Assembly: GCA_020056205.1 (NCBI GenBank) | Contig: JAGVIF010000384.1 | Location: 1-5,842 of the forward strand | Source of the DNA: Lentisphaeria bacterium | GTDB lineage: Bacteria; Verrucomicrobiota; Lentisphaeria; Victivallales; GWF2-50-93 | Reading direction: 5' to 3' | Length of the DNA stretch: 5,842 bases | Part shown: positions 1 to 5,772 of the stretch, piece after piece | How positions within the stretch are numbered: the stretch's first letter is position 1 | Layout of the letters: each line of letters opens with the position of its first letter | Translations under genes and position numbers: made by a program | The notes under the pieces: generated by a model | The model's database searches: none | What the model was told of the DNA's origin: nothing | Seen by the model: the letters and a program-made list of their open reading frames with translations, nothing else

Positions 1-2
1 CC

Positions 3-1535
3 GATCCGCAGGTGGTGGCGATCCTCGGCATCAATGAACCGACGATGAGCTTGGAGAGCCCGACGTCGGTGGCGCGGCTGCTGCCGCTGTGGCGCACCTT
101 TCTCTCCCGCAAATTTGCCGATGTCGAAGCCTATCACAAGTCCTGGAACAGCCAGGAGGCTCCGGTTGCCGGCTTCGACGAGGTTCCGTTCTTCTCGCCG
201 AGCGACATGTGGCACAGCGCCCGACACCGGACCGTGGCGGAGTTCCTGAACCAACTGGAGGAGGAAACTGCAGGCTGGATGGAAAAGGAGTTGAGGTCCT
301 TCGGATACGAGGGGCTGTTCACGCAATACGATTGGTTGTACAGCCTGCGCCTCTATCTGCCGCGCGCCAAAGTCGGCATGGTATCAATGCACGGGTATTT
401 CGCCCATCCCCACAACGGCAGGACATCCCCGAACAGCGCCCTTTTCGACGCGCTCAACTGGTGGCGGGGAATCGCCTCTGGTCGCATCTCCGGAAAACCC
501 TTGGCTGTGATGGAATACGGACAGGTGTATTGGAACCGCTACCGCTACGAAGAGGGGTTGTCGGTCGGTGCATACAGCAGTTTCCAGGACATGTCCATTT
601 TGACCGCCCATTCATGGCCTGTCGCCTTGACTCCCGCGCCGACCGACTCGTTCAATGTTGGGACCGATCCCGTCGCCCGCGCCAGCCAGGTGGTGACCGG
701 CCTTGCCTTCGTGGGAAAAATGGTGGCCGTGGCGCCGCATCGGGTCGATATCCCGCTGAGCCGCGACTTGGCGCTCAACCATGCGGAAATGGCGATCAGC
801 GGAGATCAGACGCGCATCGGCCTGGTGACCGGACTTGCCACTGCGGTGGCGGGGCACAACTCATCGGTCCCGGCCACAATGCAACTGCCTCTTGGTGACG
901 GCGCCAAGACCATAGATGCCGCATTCTACTCGACGGTGGTGGACAGCGAAGGCGGAACGTTTGCCGGAGCGGTCACCCAGTTGCGCGCGCGGGGAATCCT
1001 GCCATCGGGCAACCGCACGGATTCGGAAAAGAAGATCTATGAGAGCGAGACCGGAGAGATACTGCTTGACGCACCCAAAAGGCGGCTGACGGTGAACACG
1101 CCGGAACTGGTCGGGATTTGCGCCGACAAGATTGAGGGCGCAGTGCCAGTCGGCAAGATGACCGTCCTGTCGGCATCGGTTCCCGCCTCCATCACGCTTG
1201 CCGCCCGCGATGGACAAGCGATCGAGCTGTCCCGCCGCTTGCTGATCGTGATCTCCACCGACGCACGCAACAGCGGCGAGAGATATGAGGATGAGGACGG
1301 TGTGGGGAGGCAAAAAAAAGGCGTCCTGCCGGTGCTGATGCGCACAGGCCATTTCACGATCGACATCGCCCGATATCCAAAAGCTCCAAAGCTGCACGCC
1401 TGGGCGCTGGCCATGGACGGCACGCGGCGCGACGAGTTGCAGGTCAAGGCTACAGCCGGCGGTGTCCGCATGGAAATCGACACCGGCGCCTGGTCATGTG
1501 GCCCATCTCCATTTATCGAACTGTCAGAAAAATAA
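3..1535 (+). CDS. Clan GH-A (GH5-like) glycoside hydrolase, C-terminal part, 5' end outside window
   Basis: The frame is open from base 3 to the stop at 1533-1535, so the gene starts upstream; the GTG at 12 is not a credible start. Residues are numbered from the codon at 12. The sequence enters the TIM barrel at strand 4: ILGINEP places the likely acid/base Glu9 (bases 36-38) after the Asn typical of clan GH-A. MHGYF (His127) fits strand 5 or 6, KPLAVMEYG puts the likely nucleophile Glu168 (513-515) at strand 7, and AHSWP (Trp202) fits the strand-8 aromatic platform. Residues ~240-507 look like C-terminal beta-sandwich domains, including a stretch around ILLDAPKRRLTVNTP. Known of the clan: retaining hydrolysis of beta-glycosides. 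The substrate cannot be told from sequence, and the missing N-terminus hides any signal peptide. It is followed after 27 bases by a secreted binding-domain protein and then a GH20-like gene, suggesting one glycan-degradation operon. The exact GH family is uncertain. Confidence 0.8.
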   Translation, partial: DPQVVAILGINEPTMSLESPTSVARLLPLWRTFLSRKFADVEAYHKSWNSQEAPVAGFDEVPFFSPSDMWHSARHRTVAEFLNQLEEETAGWMEKELRSFGYEGLFTQYDWLYSLRLYLPRAKVGMVSMHGYFAHPHNGRTSPNSALFDALNWWRGIASGRISGKPLAVMEYGQVYWNRYRYEEGLSVGAYSSFQDMSILTAHSWPVALTPAPTDSFNVGTDPVARASQVVTGLAFVGKMVAVAPHRVDIPLSRDLALNHAEMAISGDQTRIGLVTGLATAVAGHNSSVPATMQLPLGDGAKTIDAAFYSTVVDSEGGTFAGAVTQLRARGILPSGNRTDSEKKIYESETGEILLDAPKRRLTVNTPELVGICADKIEGAVPVGKMTVLSASVPASITLAARDGQAIELSRRLLIVISTDARNSGERYEDEDGVGRQKKGVLPVLMRTGHFTIDIARYPKAPKLHAWALAMDGTRRDELQVKATAGGVRMEIDTGAWSCGPSPFIELSEK

Positions 1536-1548
1536 AAAATACATAAAA

Positions 1549-1555
1549 TAAGGAG
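1549..1555 (+). promoter_or_regulatory. Ribosome binding site of the secreted binding-domain gene
   Basis: The sequence taaggag lies 7 bases before the ATG at 1563 and is a good Shine-Dalgarno match. It sits in a short A-rich gap directly after the stop of the upstream hydrolase gene, supports this start codon, and argues for co-transcription. Confidence 0.75.
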
Positions 1556-1562
1556 TCTTGCT

Positions 1563-2201
1563 ATGACAATTTTCAAACGTACAACATGCGTCCTCTCTCT
1601 TATAATCGTAATCGCCGCGTATTTATTCCCTACATTCGTCTCCGCCGCGGAGCCAATCGGGTATGCGCGGTTTTTAATCAATGGCAGTAACTCCAAGATC
1701 AATCTGACATCGGGCGCATCATCCTGGGGCGGCAACATCAGAAATATCTGGTGGGGAAGCGAGGAAGAGCGAAAGCAGTCGCTTAGTGTTGAGATACCGC
1801 TGACCGGCAGCGCGTGGCAAGAGTTTTCTTTTTCGTTCACTCCGGATAAGGACGGAATGGTACAAATAAATTTGATTGGAGAAGATAAAAAGGGAGCGGA
1901 CGGCAAAGGAATAGTCGTCTACACATTTTATGACGACATTAGCGTTACCGGTGCAGAATTGAGCAATGGAGATTTTGAGTCCTTCGACAAAGATAATCCG
2001 GTAGGCTGGTGGTTTTGGAGCCCAGACGAAAAACATCCGGGTCGGATAGTTTGCGACCCCAAACTTGCTCATGGCGGAAAATATTTTGCCGCAGCCTGGC
2101 ATCGGGGAGCAGTAGTCCGGCAGATTAAGGTAAAAGCCAATCAGGAACTTACCATAAGCGGGTTCGCAATCCCAGTCGGCACGGCACCTAGTGCTCCGTA
2201 A
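1563..2201 (+). CDS. Secreted protein with two carbohydrate-binding-like beta-sandwich domains
   Basis: A 212-residue protein with a clear signal peptide: a basic start (MTIFKRTT), a hydrophobic core at about residues 9-22, and a likely cleavage site after VSA (residue 28). The mature part seems to contain two related modules. The first (about 30-130) ends in WQEFSFSFTPDKDG...YDDISVTGAEL. The second begins at NGDFESFDKDNP (about 135) and ends in VVRQIKVKANQELTISGF. The WxxFxFxFTP and NGDFE patterns resemble CBM4/CBM9-type and other galactose-binding-like domains common in secreted proteins of Lentisphaerae and Planctomycetes. No catalytic motif is visible. It lies 27 bases after the GH-A gene and 38 bases before the GH20-like gene, so a role in holding glycan for neighbouring enzymes is plausible but inferred. 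Its base composition is clearly more AT-rich than both neighbours. It could instead be the N-terminal stub of a larger protein; the C-terminus (GTAPSAP) is unremarkable. Confidence 0.72.
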   Translation: MTIFKRTTCVLSLIIVIAAYLFPTFVSAAEPIGYARFLINGSNSKINLTSGASSWGGNIRNIWWGSEEERKQSLSVEIPLTGSAWQEFSFSFTPDKDGMVQINLIGEDKKGADGKGIVVYTFYDDISVTGAELSNGDFESFDKDNPVGWWFWSPDEKHPGRIVCDPKLAHGGKYFAAAWHRGAVVRQIKVKANQELTISGFAIPVGTAPSAP

Positions 2202-2239
2202 CATAAATATTCAGCCTTATAGAGTATAAAATAGAATCC

Positions 2240-3481
2240 ATGAATTTCGACCACATCTTTCCGAAACCGAAAATAGTCGAGTTGTCTGCTGGCGGGGCGC
2301 TTGTGCTGCCCGACAGAATCACCTGGAGCAGCGACTTCGAGTCTCCCGGCATCGAACAGCGGTTCGACGAAATGGAATGGCGCCGCGTGAGAAATTTCGC
2401 GGCAGGCAGTACTCTCCTCACGATTCGGAATCGCGACGCCGGCGCGCCGGCCTCGATTGACAAGGAACGGAAGGATGAGGCGTACCGTATCGAGGTGGGA
2501 ACACGCGGGATCTCAATCGATGCCTTGACCGCGCACGGCGCCTTCAACGCTGTCTCAACACTCCTGCAGATGCTCCGGCTGGCCAATGGCGCCCCGCTTC
2601 CGGCCGCAGTCATAATTGATTGGCCTGATGTGAGGATGCGCGCCTTCCACATCGCACTGGCGGATGGCGACGCGCCTTCGATCGAGCGGTTTGTGCAGTT
2701 CGTCAAAACGCTTGCCGGTCTCAAGTACAACGCACTGGTGATCGAGTACGACGATCGCTTTCCATGGGTGTCGCATCCGCAGATCGCCCACCGGAACGCC
2801 TACACCATGGTTCAACTCCAGAGACTGCTCCAGGTGGCGGAGGAGAACTTCGTGGAGGCAATACCGCTACTGGACTCGCTCGGTCACGCCGCACCCTACC
2901 TCGTTCACAAGGAGTACGCGCATCTACGGGAGCTTCCGGATCGCACCGACGAATTGTGCCCGCAGAATCCCGGGTCGCTGATGCTCATGAAGGAGCTGTG
3001 GCCCGAGGTTCTAACACTACACAAGCATTCCCGTTACGCCCACATCACCGGCGACGAGGTGTTCCGGATGGGCGGCTTCTGCCCAAAGTGTGCGAAGTTC
3101 GCGCGAGAAGGCTTCGAGGTCTCCCCCCAAAGAGGCTTCTACAATTCCCTTCGAGCGCACATACGTGCCGATAAGTGTGCGAAGTTCGCGCGAGAAGGCT
3201 TCGAGGTCTCCCCCCAAAGAGGCTTCTACAATTCCCTTCGAGCGCACATACGTGCCGATAGACGAGTTCCTGGCAAACTTCTGAACCCCGAAATTCCGGG
3301 GCAGGGACGGATGCATTCCAGTCCGGAAGATTTCCGAAGTTTTCCCGCCCAATTTTCCTTAAGCCGAGAAGAATCCACTTTTTTTCCGTCCCCAAGGCGG
3401 CCTGCACGACGGAAAAAAGCCAAATCCGCGCCGCAAGACTTGATTTTTCACCAGCCCCGGTCTATTTTCCCTCCATCATGA
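2240..3481 (+). CDS. Truncated GH20-like beta-N-acetylhexosaminidase, probably a broken gene
   Basis: Of the 413 residues encoded, only about the first 285 look like the family. Residues 1-125 resemble the GH20 N-terminal domain (RDAG, DEAYRIEV, AHGAFNAVSTLLQML). The catalytic barrel starts near VRMRAFHIALADG, continues through PLLDSLGHAAPYL, and reaches HITGDEV, where Asp272-Glu273 (3053-3058) match the GH20 pair: Glu is the acid/base and Asp positions the substrate acetamido group. The usual HxGGDE is HITGDE here. After GGFCPKCAKFA the homology stops. A 29-residue segment occurs twice in tandem, and from about 3261 the frame loses its G/C third-position preference and reads an Arg/Pro/Ser-rich tail without family resemblance. 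The second half of the barrel, including the substrate-binding aromatics, is missing, so activity is unlikely. Start: ATG 2240, with no good Shine-Dalgarno. No signal peptide is seen. Known reaction of intact homologues: release of terminal GlcNAc/GalNAc-type residues. The break may be genuine decay or an assembly error. Confidence 0.75.
   Translation: MNFDHIFPKPKIVELSAGGALVLPDRITWSSDFESPGIEQRFDEMEWRRVRNFAAGSTLLTIRNRDAGAPASIDKERKDEAYRIEVGTRGISIDALTAHGAFNAVSTLLQMLRLANGAPLPAAVIIDWPDVRMRAFHIALADGDAPSIERFVQFVKTLAGLKYNALVIEYDDRFPWVSHPQIAHRNAYTMVQLQRLLQVAEENFVEAIPLLDSLGHAAPYLVHKEYAHLRELPDRTDELCPQNPGSLMLMKELWPEVLTLHKHSRYAHITGDEVFRMGGFCPKCAKFAREGFEVSPQRGFYNSLRAHIRADKCAKFAREGFEVSPQRGFYNSLRAHIRADRRVPGKLLNPEIPGQGRMHSSPEDFRSFPAQFSLSREESTFFPSPRRPARRKKAKSAPQDLIFHQPRSIFPPS
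3086..3260 (+). repeat. Perfect 87-bp in-frame tandem duplication
   Basis: Bases 3086-3173 reappear without mismatch at 3173-3260, a period of exactly 87 bases (29 codons), so two copies of the residues from KCAKFA to AHIRAD lie head to tail. The match starts with aagtgtgcgaag and ends with gtgccgata. It lies exactly where GH20 homology ends. Because 87 is divisible by three, all frames on both strands stay open through both copies, so frame openness does not tell which is coding. Confidence 0.95.
3286..3301. terminator. Small GC hairpin, weak terminator candidate
   Basis: CCCCG (3286-3290) and CGGGG (3297-3301) pair around a six-base loop AAATTC. It lies 2 bases after a tga stop (3282-3284) of the alternative frame that reads FERTYVPIDEFLANF. 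No T-run follows, so intrinsic termination is doubtful; the position after a stop codon is the main argument. Confidence 0.3.
3380..3418. repeat. Inverted repeat, 11-bp perfect arms
   Basis: TTTTTTCCGTC (3380-3390) and GACGGAAAAAA (3408-3418) are exact reverse complements around a 17-base GC-rich loop. The T-run is on the 5' side and the A-run on the 3' side in both orientations, opposite to a bidirectional terminator, where U residues follow the GC stem. It may be a protein-binding site, a relic element end, or a structure of no function. Confidence 0.75.
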
Positions 3482-3485
3482 AAAA
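3473..3485 (+). repeat. 13-base direct repeat at the left edge of the AT-rich block
   Basis: The sequence ccatcatgaaaaa occurs here and again at 5766-5778. Here it sits at the sharp switch from GC-rich to AT-rich DNA. The copy at the other edge contains the start codon of a new gene. The atgaaaaa part is a common start context, so only the shared ccatc prefix adds specificity. Confidence 0.5.
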
Positions 3486-3584
3486 CAAAATTCCTATCAG
3501 TTACAATATATAAGAAGCAATCTATCGAGGTCTACTAGAAATAGTTCAAACATCAGTTACCATAGGTTCACAAATAACAAGAGT

Positions 3585-4250
3585 TTAGTAATTAACCTCG
3601 TCTTTCTTGACTTGGAGAGCTCGGAAGTGTAAAACTCGCATCATAAAATAAAAAAATAGACTCAAAGCTAAACAGATTGATAAAAGACTGACTCCAAACA
3701 CAAACCAAAACTGTTCGGGGAATAGCTGAATTAAAGCAGAACTTTGAGGAAATGACCAGTTTCCTTTAGGAAACACAATTTCATGGAACAAAATAAAAAA
3801 GTGTTTCCAAAATAACAAAAGAGCTATGCCAACAAAAACAACAATGATCATGGTAACTTTAAAACCAAAAAGCAAGCCAGTTCGTATCTGCCTAACTGCT
3901 CTGTAATATATTTTGAGTATTGTAAATGTAAACAAAAAAGCTGTAAAAAATAATCCAATGCTTCTGAAAACATCAAATCTAAGTTTTACATCTAGTAGAT
4001 GGCTAATTTCTGCAGAGGTATATAAAGTATTACCTGAATAATCTGTAAGCGTTCTTAAGTAAGTGCTAGACTCGGAAATGCTTTTTCCAAACTTTAAATA
4101 GTGCACTGTTTCTTGAGCTAAGATGTACCTATCCGCGCTCAACCCCAATAAAGTATATAAACTTTTTATTCCAAATGAAGAAACCAACACTGACAGTGTC
4201 AGATACAAAATGACAATTGGCACAGAAAAACTAGCAAGCTTGTTTAACAT
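3585..4250 (-). CDS. DUF1461-type integral membrane protein
   Basis: A 221-residue protein with four likely membrane helices at about residues 8-29, 96-116, 129-153 and 181-204. Between helices 1 and 2 lies an extracytoplasmic loop ending in EISHLLDVK (81-89). Between helices 3 and 4 is FHEIVFPKGNWSFP followed by SALIQLFPEQFW (to ~182). An E..HL.DVK motif plus an F-rich W.F....LI.LFP.FW segment is the pattern I associate with the DUF1461 (TIGR01906) family, which has about this length. No function is established that I can state. The C-terminus is short and charged (KKDEVNY). Start: ATG complement 4248-4250 is followed by an ordinary membrane N-terminus (MLNKLASFSVPIV), but no strong Shine-Dalgarno precedes it. 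The gene is divergent from the jelly-roll protein gene across 341 bases. The family assignment is from memory of motifs. Confidence 0.72.
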   Translation of the reverse strand: MLNKLASFSVPIVILYLTLSVLVSSFGIKSLYTLLGLSADRYILAQETVHYLKFGKSISESSTYLRTLTDYSGNTLYTSAEISHLLDVKLRFDVFRSIGLFFTAFLFTFTILKIYYRAVRQIRTGLLFGFKVTMIIVVFVGIALLLFWKHFFILFHEIVFPKGNWSFPQSSALIQLFPEQFWFVFGVSLLSICLALSLFFYFMMRVLHFRALQVKKDEVNY

Positions 4251-4251
4251 T

Positions 4252-4333
4252 AGATTTTACCAGAGTAAGATTTACCCGCACCTGTAGTATGACTTAATTT
4301 TGTTTATTTTGAAAGCTTGGTAAGATTTTCCAG
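4252..4333. repeat. Three imperfect copies of an agattt(t)(a)cc motif
   Basis: Related words occur at 4252-4263 (agattttaccag), 4268-4277 (agatttaccc) and 4323-4333 (agattttccag), all in the same direction and directly upstream of the DUF1461-type gene. They could be operator copies, but in AT-rich DNA short matches like these also arise by chance. Confidence 0.3.
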
Positions 4334-4448
4334 CAATCAAGCTCTTTTATTCGAGTATATGTCTTGAGAATAGAGACAAAAAGTGGTTCCAACTGAGTTG
4401 CTGTGGGGTAACAATACACATCAAATACATATTTTCATTTATTTCCCC

Positions 4449-4520
4449 TGCAGACAATAAAAACATCCTTATTATCATTTAAGCTTATAAAAAGCAATAT
4501 AATATGTTTTATTGTCCGCA
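4449..4520. repeat. Imperfect inverted repeat with 17-18 base arms
   Basis: The left arm tgcagacaataaaaacat (4449-4466) matches the reverse complement of the right arm atgttttattgtccgca (4504-4520), with one unpaired A and one mismatch. The 37-base interior is AT-rich and includes aagctt. The 72-base unit resembles a very small inverted-repeat element or an operator. No matching target-site duplication is visible beside it. Confidence 0.6.
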
Positions 4521-4552
4521 TAATTGGTTGTAATTAAAACTAGAATTAGAGA

Positions 4553-4582
4553 TTGTATTCAAGTTTTATTTTGTAGTAGAAT
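4553..4582 (+). promoter_or_regulatory. Weak sigma70-like promoter candidate
   Basis: TTGTAT (4553-4558) and TAGAAT (4577-4582) are separated by 18 bases. The -10 element ends only 9 bases before the ATG at 4592, so a transcript from here would be nearly leaderless, or would favour the in-frame ATG at 4610. Such matches are frequent in AT-rich DNA. Confidence 0.25.
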
Positions 4583-4591
4583 AGATATGTT

Positions 4592-5671
4592 ATGAAACTA
4601 GTACACTTTATGAAAACACTTACAATTTTAGTTGCTTTACTTATAACTGTACCTCTTGTTGGGAAACCAATATATAATCTGATCAAAGCAAATGAGATTA
4701 GTCCTCAAGCATCTCTGAAACTAAAGTCGATTGTACGAATGAAAGGAAATAAAATTAAAGAAATTTTCGAAAACTCGGCTGATGATGATAAAGATAATAC
4801 TGAAGTAAGGGAACTGGTTTTTCAATCTGGCTATGAGAACAGTGTAATAGGAACACCAGCTGATGCTCACGCTGATATAGTTGGTATCGATAAAATGTTT
4901 TCAGAAAAAAACGACTGGGTGAAGGATTTGGAAACGCATGAACAGTTTGGGAAGTTTTTTATCTATTATGAAGGGGGAAATTCCTCACAACGTTACGCCA
5001 GGATTATAGATGAGCCCGGAAACCCTACTAATAAAATCCTTCACTTTTGGTTAAATGAAGCCTACGCCCCTTATGGGAACAATCAACTTAAAGGCAGAAT
5101 TCAAGCAAGTTTGTCTGGAAATAACTTATATGAAATGACACTAAAGCATAAACTATATCTTCCTAAAGATATGGAAGCATTAAAAAACTCGGATCAAACC
5201 TTTCAATGGCTAACTATTCAAGAGTTTTGGAATGATAAAGTGGATAGTGACTACCCATTTAGAATATCTATAAATATCGTTAAACCTACTGCTGCACATG
5301 ATTTGCGTTTTGAAGTAACAGGCCAAACCAAACGCACAAATGAAGAAGCTTGGGATGATGTTTGGCGTGTGGAGGATGACTCATTCTCTATCCCAATTGG
5401 GCAATGGTTTACCTTGGAAACATATTTTAAAGAGGGCAATAAAGATATGGGTAAGTTTTCTGTGTCTGTGACTGATCAAGCCAAGAAAAAATTTATGGTA
5501 GTAGATATGACAAATTTTACCTATCATCCTGAAGATCCTACGCCTGATGGGCTCAATAACTTCAACCCTATGAAGCTTTATGCTCCGGCAAGACTGATCA
5601 ACCCAATGCAAGCACTAGGTAAAACACTGCAACTGTATTGGGATGATTTTGAATTGAGGATAGGGAGATAG
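4592..5671 (+). CDS. Secreted jelly-roll protein resembling polysaccharide lyases
   Basis: A 359-residue protein. Residues 7-24 (MKTLTILVALLITVPLVG) form an export signal or membrane anchor. The ATG at 4610 would give a more typical signal peptide than the ATG at 4592; neither has a clear Shine-Dalgarno. After an acidic linker (DDDKDN, ~64-69), residues ~120-359 alternate like a concanavalin A-type beta-sandwich: KFFIYYEGG, NKILHFWLNEA, KGRIQASL, YEMTLKHKLYLP, FQWLTIQEFWND, PFRISINIV, GQWFTLETYFKEG, FSVSVTD, and a last strand LQLYWDDFEL. This order, including the W..L.EFW strand and the closing W-D-D-F-E, is seen in heparin-lyase-like and other jelly-roll polysaccharide lyases and in LamG-like binding proteins. 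No catalytic set can be assigned with confidence, so enzyme versus binding protein stays open. It is divergent from the DUF1461-type gene, and its AT-rich codon use differs from the glycoside hydrolase genes upstream. Confidence 0.65.
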   Translation: MKLVHFMKTLTILVALLITVPLVGKPIYNLIKANEISPQASLKLKSIVRMKGNKIKEIFENSADDDKDNTEVRELVFQSGYENSVIGTPADAHADIVGIDKMFSEKNDWVKDLETHEQFGKFFIYYEGGNSSQRYARIIDEPGNPTNKILHFWLNEAYAPYGNNQLKGRIQASLSGNNLYEMTLKHKLYLPKDMEALKNSDQTFQWLTIQEFWNDKVDSDYPFRISINIVKPTAAHDLRFEVTGQTKRTNEEAWDDVWRVEDDSFSIPIGQWFTLETYFKEGNKDMGKFSVSVTDQAKKKFMVVDMTNFTYHPEDPTPDGLNNFNPMKLYAPARLINPMQALGKTLQLYWDDFELRIGR

Positions 5672-5676
5672 GAGTT

Positions 5677-5691
5677 GGAAGAATCCCTTCC
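5677..5691 (+). terminator. Small hairpin after the lyase-like gene, weak
   Basis: GGAAG (5677-5681) pairs with CTTCC (5687-5691) around a five-base loop, starting 5 bases after the stop codon. The stem is short and no T-run follows, so it is at best a poor terminator. Confidence 0.25.
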
Positions 5692-5708
5692 GTTGTTGAA
5701 ATTGAAAT

Positions 5709-5772
5709 ATGATGGTTTCCTTAAACCGGTATAGATTACCGGTAAAAAAAACAAAAGAAAGGAAACCATCAT
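5709..5772. repeat. Nested palindrome overlapping the ribosome binding site and start of the next gene
   Basis: The outer arms atgatggtttcctt (5709-5722) and aaggaaaccatcat (5759-5772) are perfect 14-base reverse complements. Inside, ACCGGTA (5725-5731) and TACCGGT (5737-5743) form a second perfect 7-bp stem with loop TAGAT, followed by an A-rich run. In RNA the outer stem would pair the aagga Shine-Dalgarno and the first two bases of the start codon at 5771. This could limit translation of transcripts entering from upstream, as known for some transposase genes. Confidence 0.9.
5759..5763 (+). promoter_or_regulatory. Ribosome binding site inside the palindrome arm
   Basis: The sequence aagga lies 7 bases before the ATG at 5771. 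It is the best start signal in this part of the window and is fully contained in the right arm of the 14-base inverted repeat. Confidence 0.6.

Larger units (their letters stand above)
3285..3480. other. GC-rich stretch that looks non-coding, read through by the broken GH20 frame
   Basis: From about 3261 the GH20-like frame shows no third-position bias and gives a low-complexity tail ending at tga 3479-3481. No other frame looks like a gene. The stretch has two hairpins, 3286-3301 and 3380-3418, and ends abruptly at the AT-rich block. It is best read as intergenic DNA downstream of a stop at 3282-3284 in another frame, with the long open frame arising by chance. Confidence 0.5.
4251..4591. 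other. 341-base AT-rich region between divergent genes
   Basis: No gene is seen. It must hold the control regions of both flanking genes. It contains three similar direct repeats near the membrane-protein gene (4252-4333), an imperfect inverted repeat (4449-4520), and a weak promoter-like pair before the lyase-like gene (4553-4582). No tRNA-like or other structured RNA is recognised. Confidence 0.5.
3481..5690. other. AT-rich block unlike its GC-rich flanks
   Basis: By eye, G+C drops sharply at about 3480 and stays low, in both genes and spacers, to about 5690, after which GC-rich sequence returns. Codons end mostly in A or T here and in G or C upstream. It carries one divergent pair of apparently intact genes and no visible transposase or integrase. 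It is either horizontally acquired DNA or a piece of another genome joined during assembly. Confidence 0.65.

Noticed and set aside
89..898. 269-codon plus-strand frame inside the GH-A gene
   Set aside because: Arg/Gly/Pro-rich out-of-frame translation without motifs, while the overlapping frame holds both catalytic glutamates.
861..1906. Long minus-strand frames opposite the GH-A gene and the start of the next gene
   Set aside because: Antisense shadows of GC-rich coding DNA; no family motifs, and they overlap two well-supported plus-strand genes.
2221..2239. TATAAA at 2225-2230 as a -10 box for the GH20-like gene
   Set aside because: No acceptable -35 element at the expected distance, and the 38-base gap suggests read-through from the upstream gene.
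3017..3352. Minus-strand open frame of 111 codons containing the 29-residue repeat twice
   Set aside because: The 87-bp period keeps every frame open through the duplication, and the plus strand carries clear GH20 motifs up to its edge.
3478..3513. Short frame ATGAAAAACAAAATTCC... giving MKNKIPISYNI and stop
   Set aside because: Only 11 codons, no Shine-Dalgarno, and it straddles the composition boundary; probably chance, although a gene start cut by an insertion cannot be excluded.
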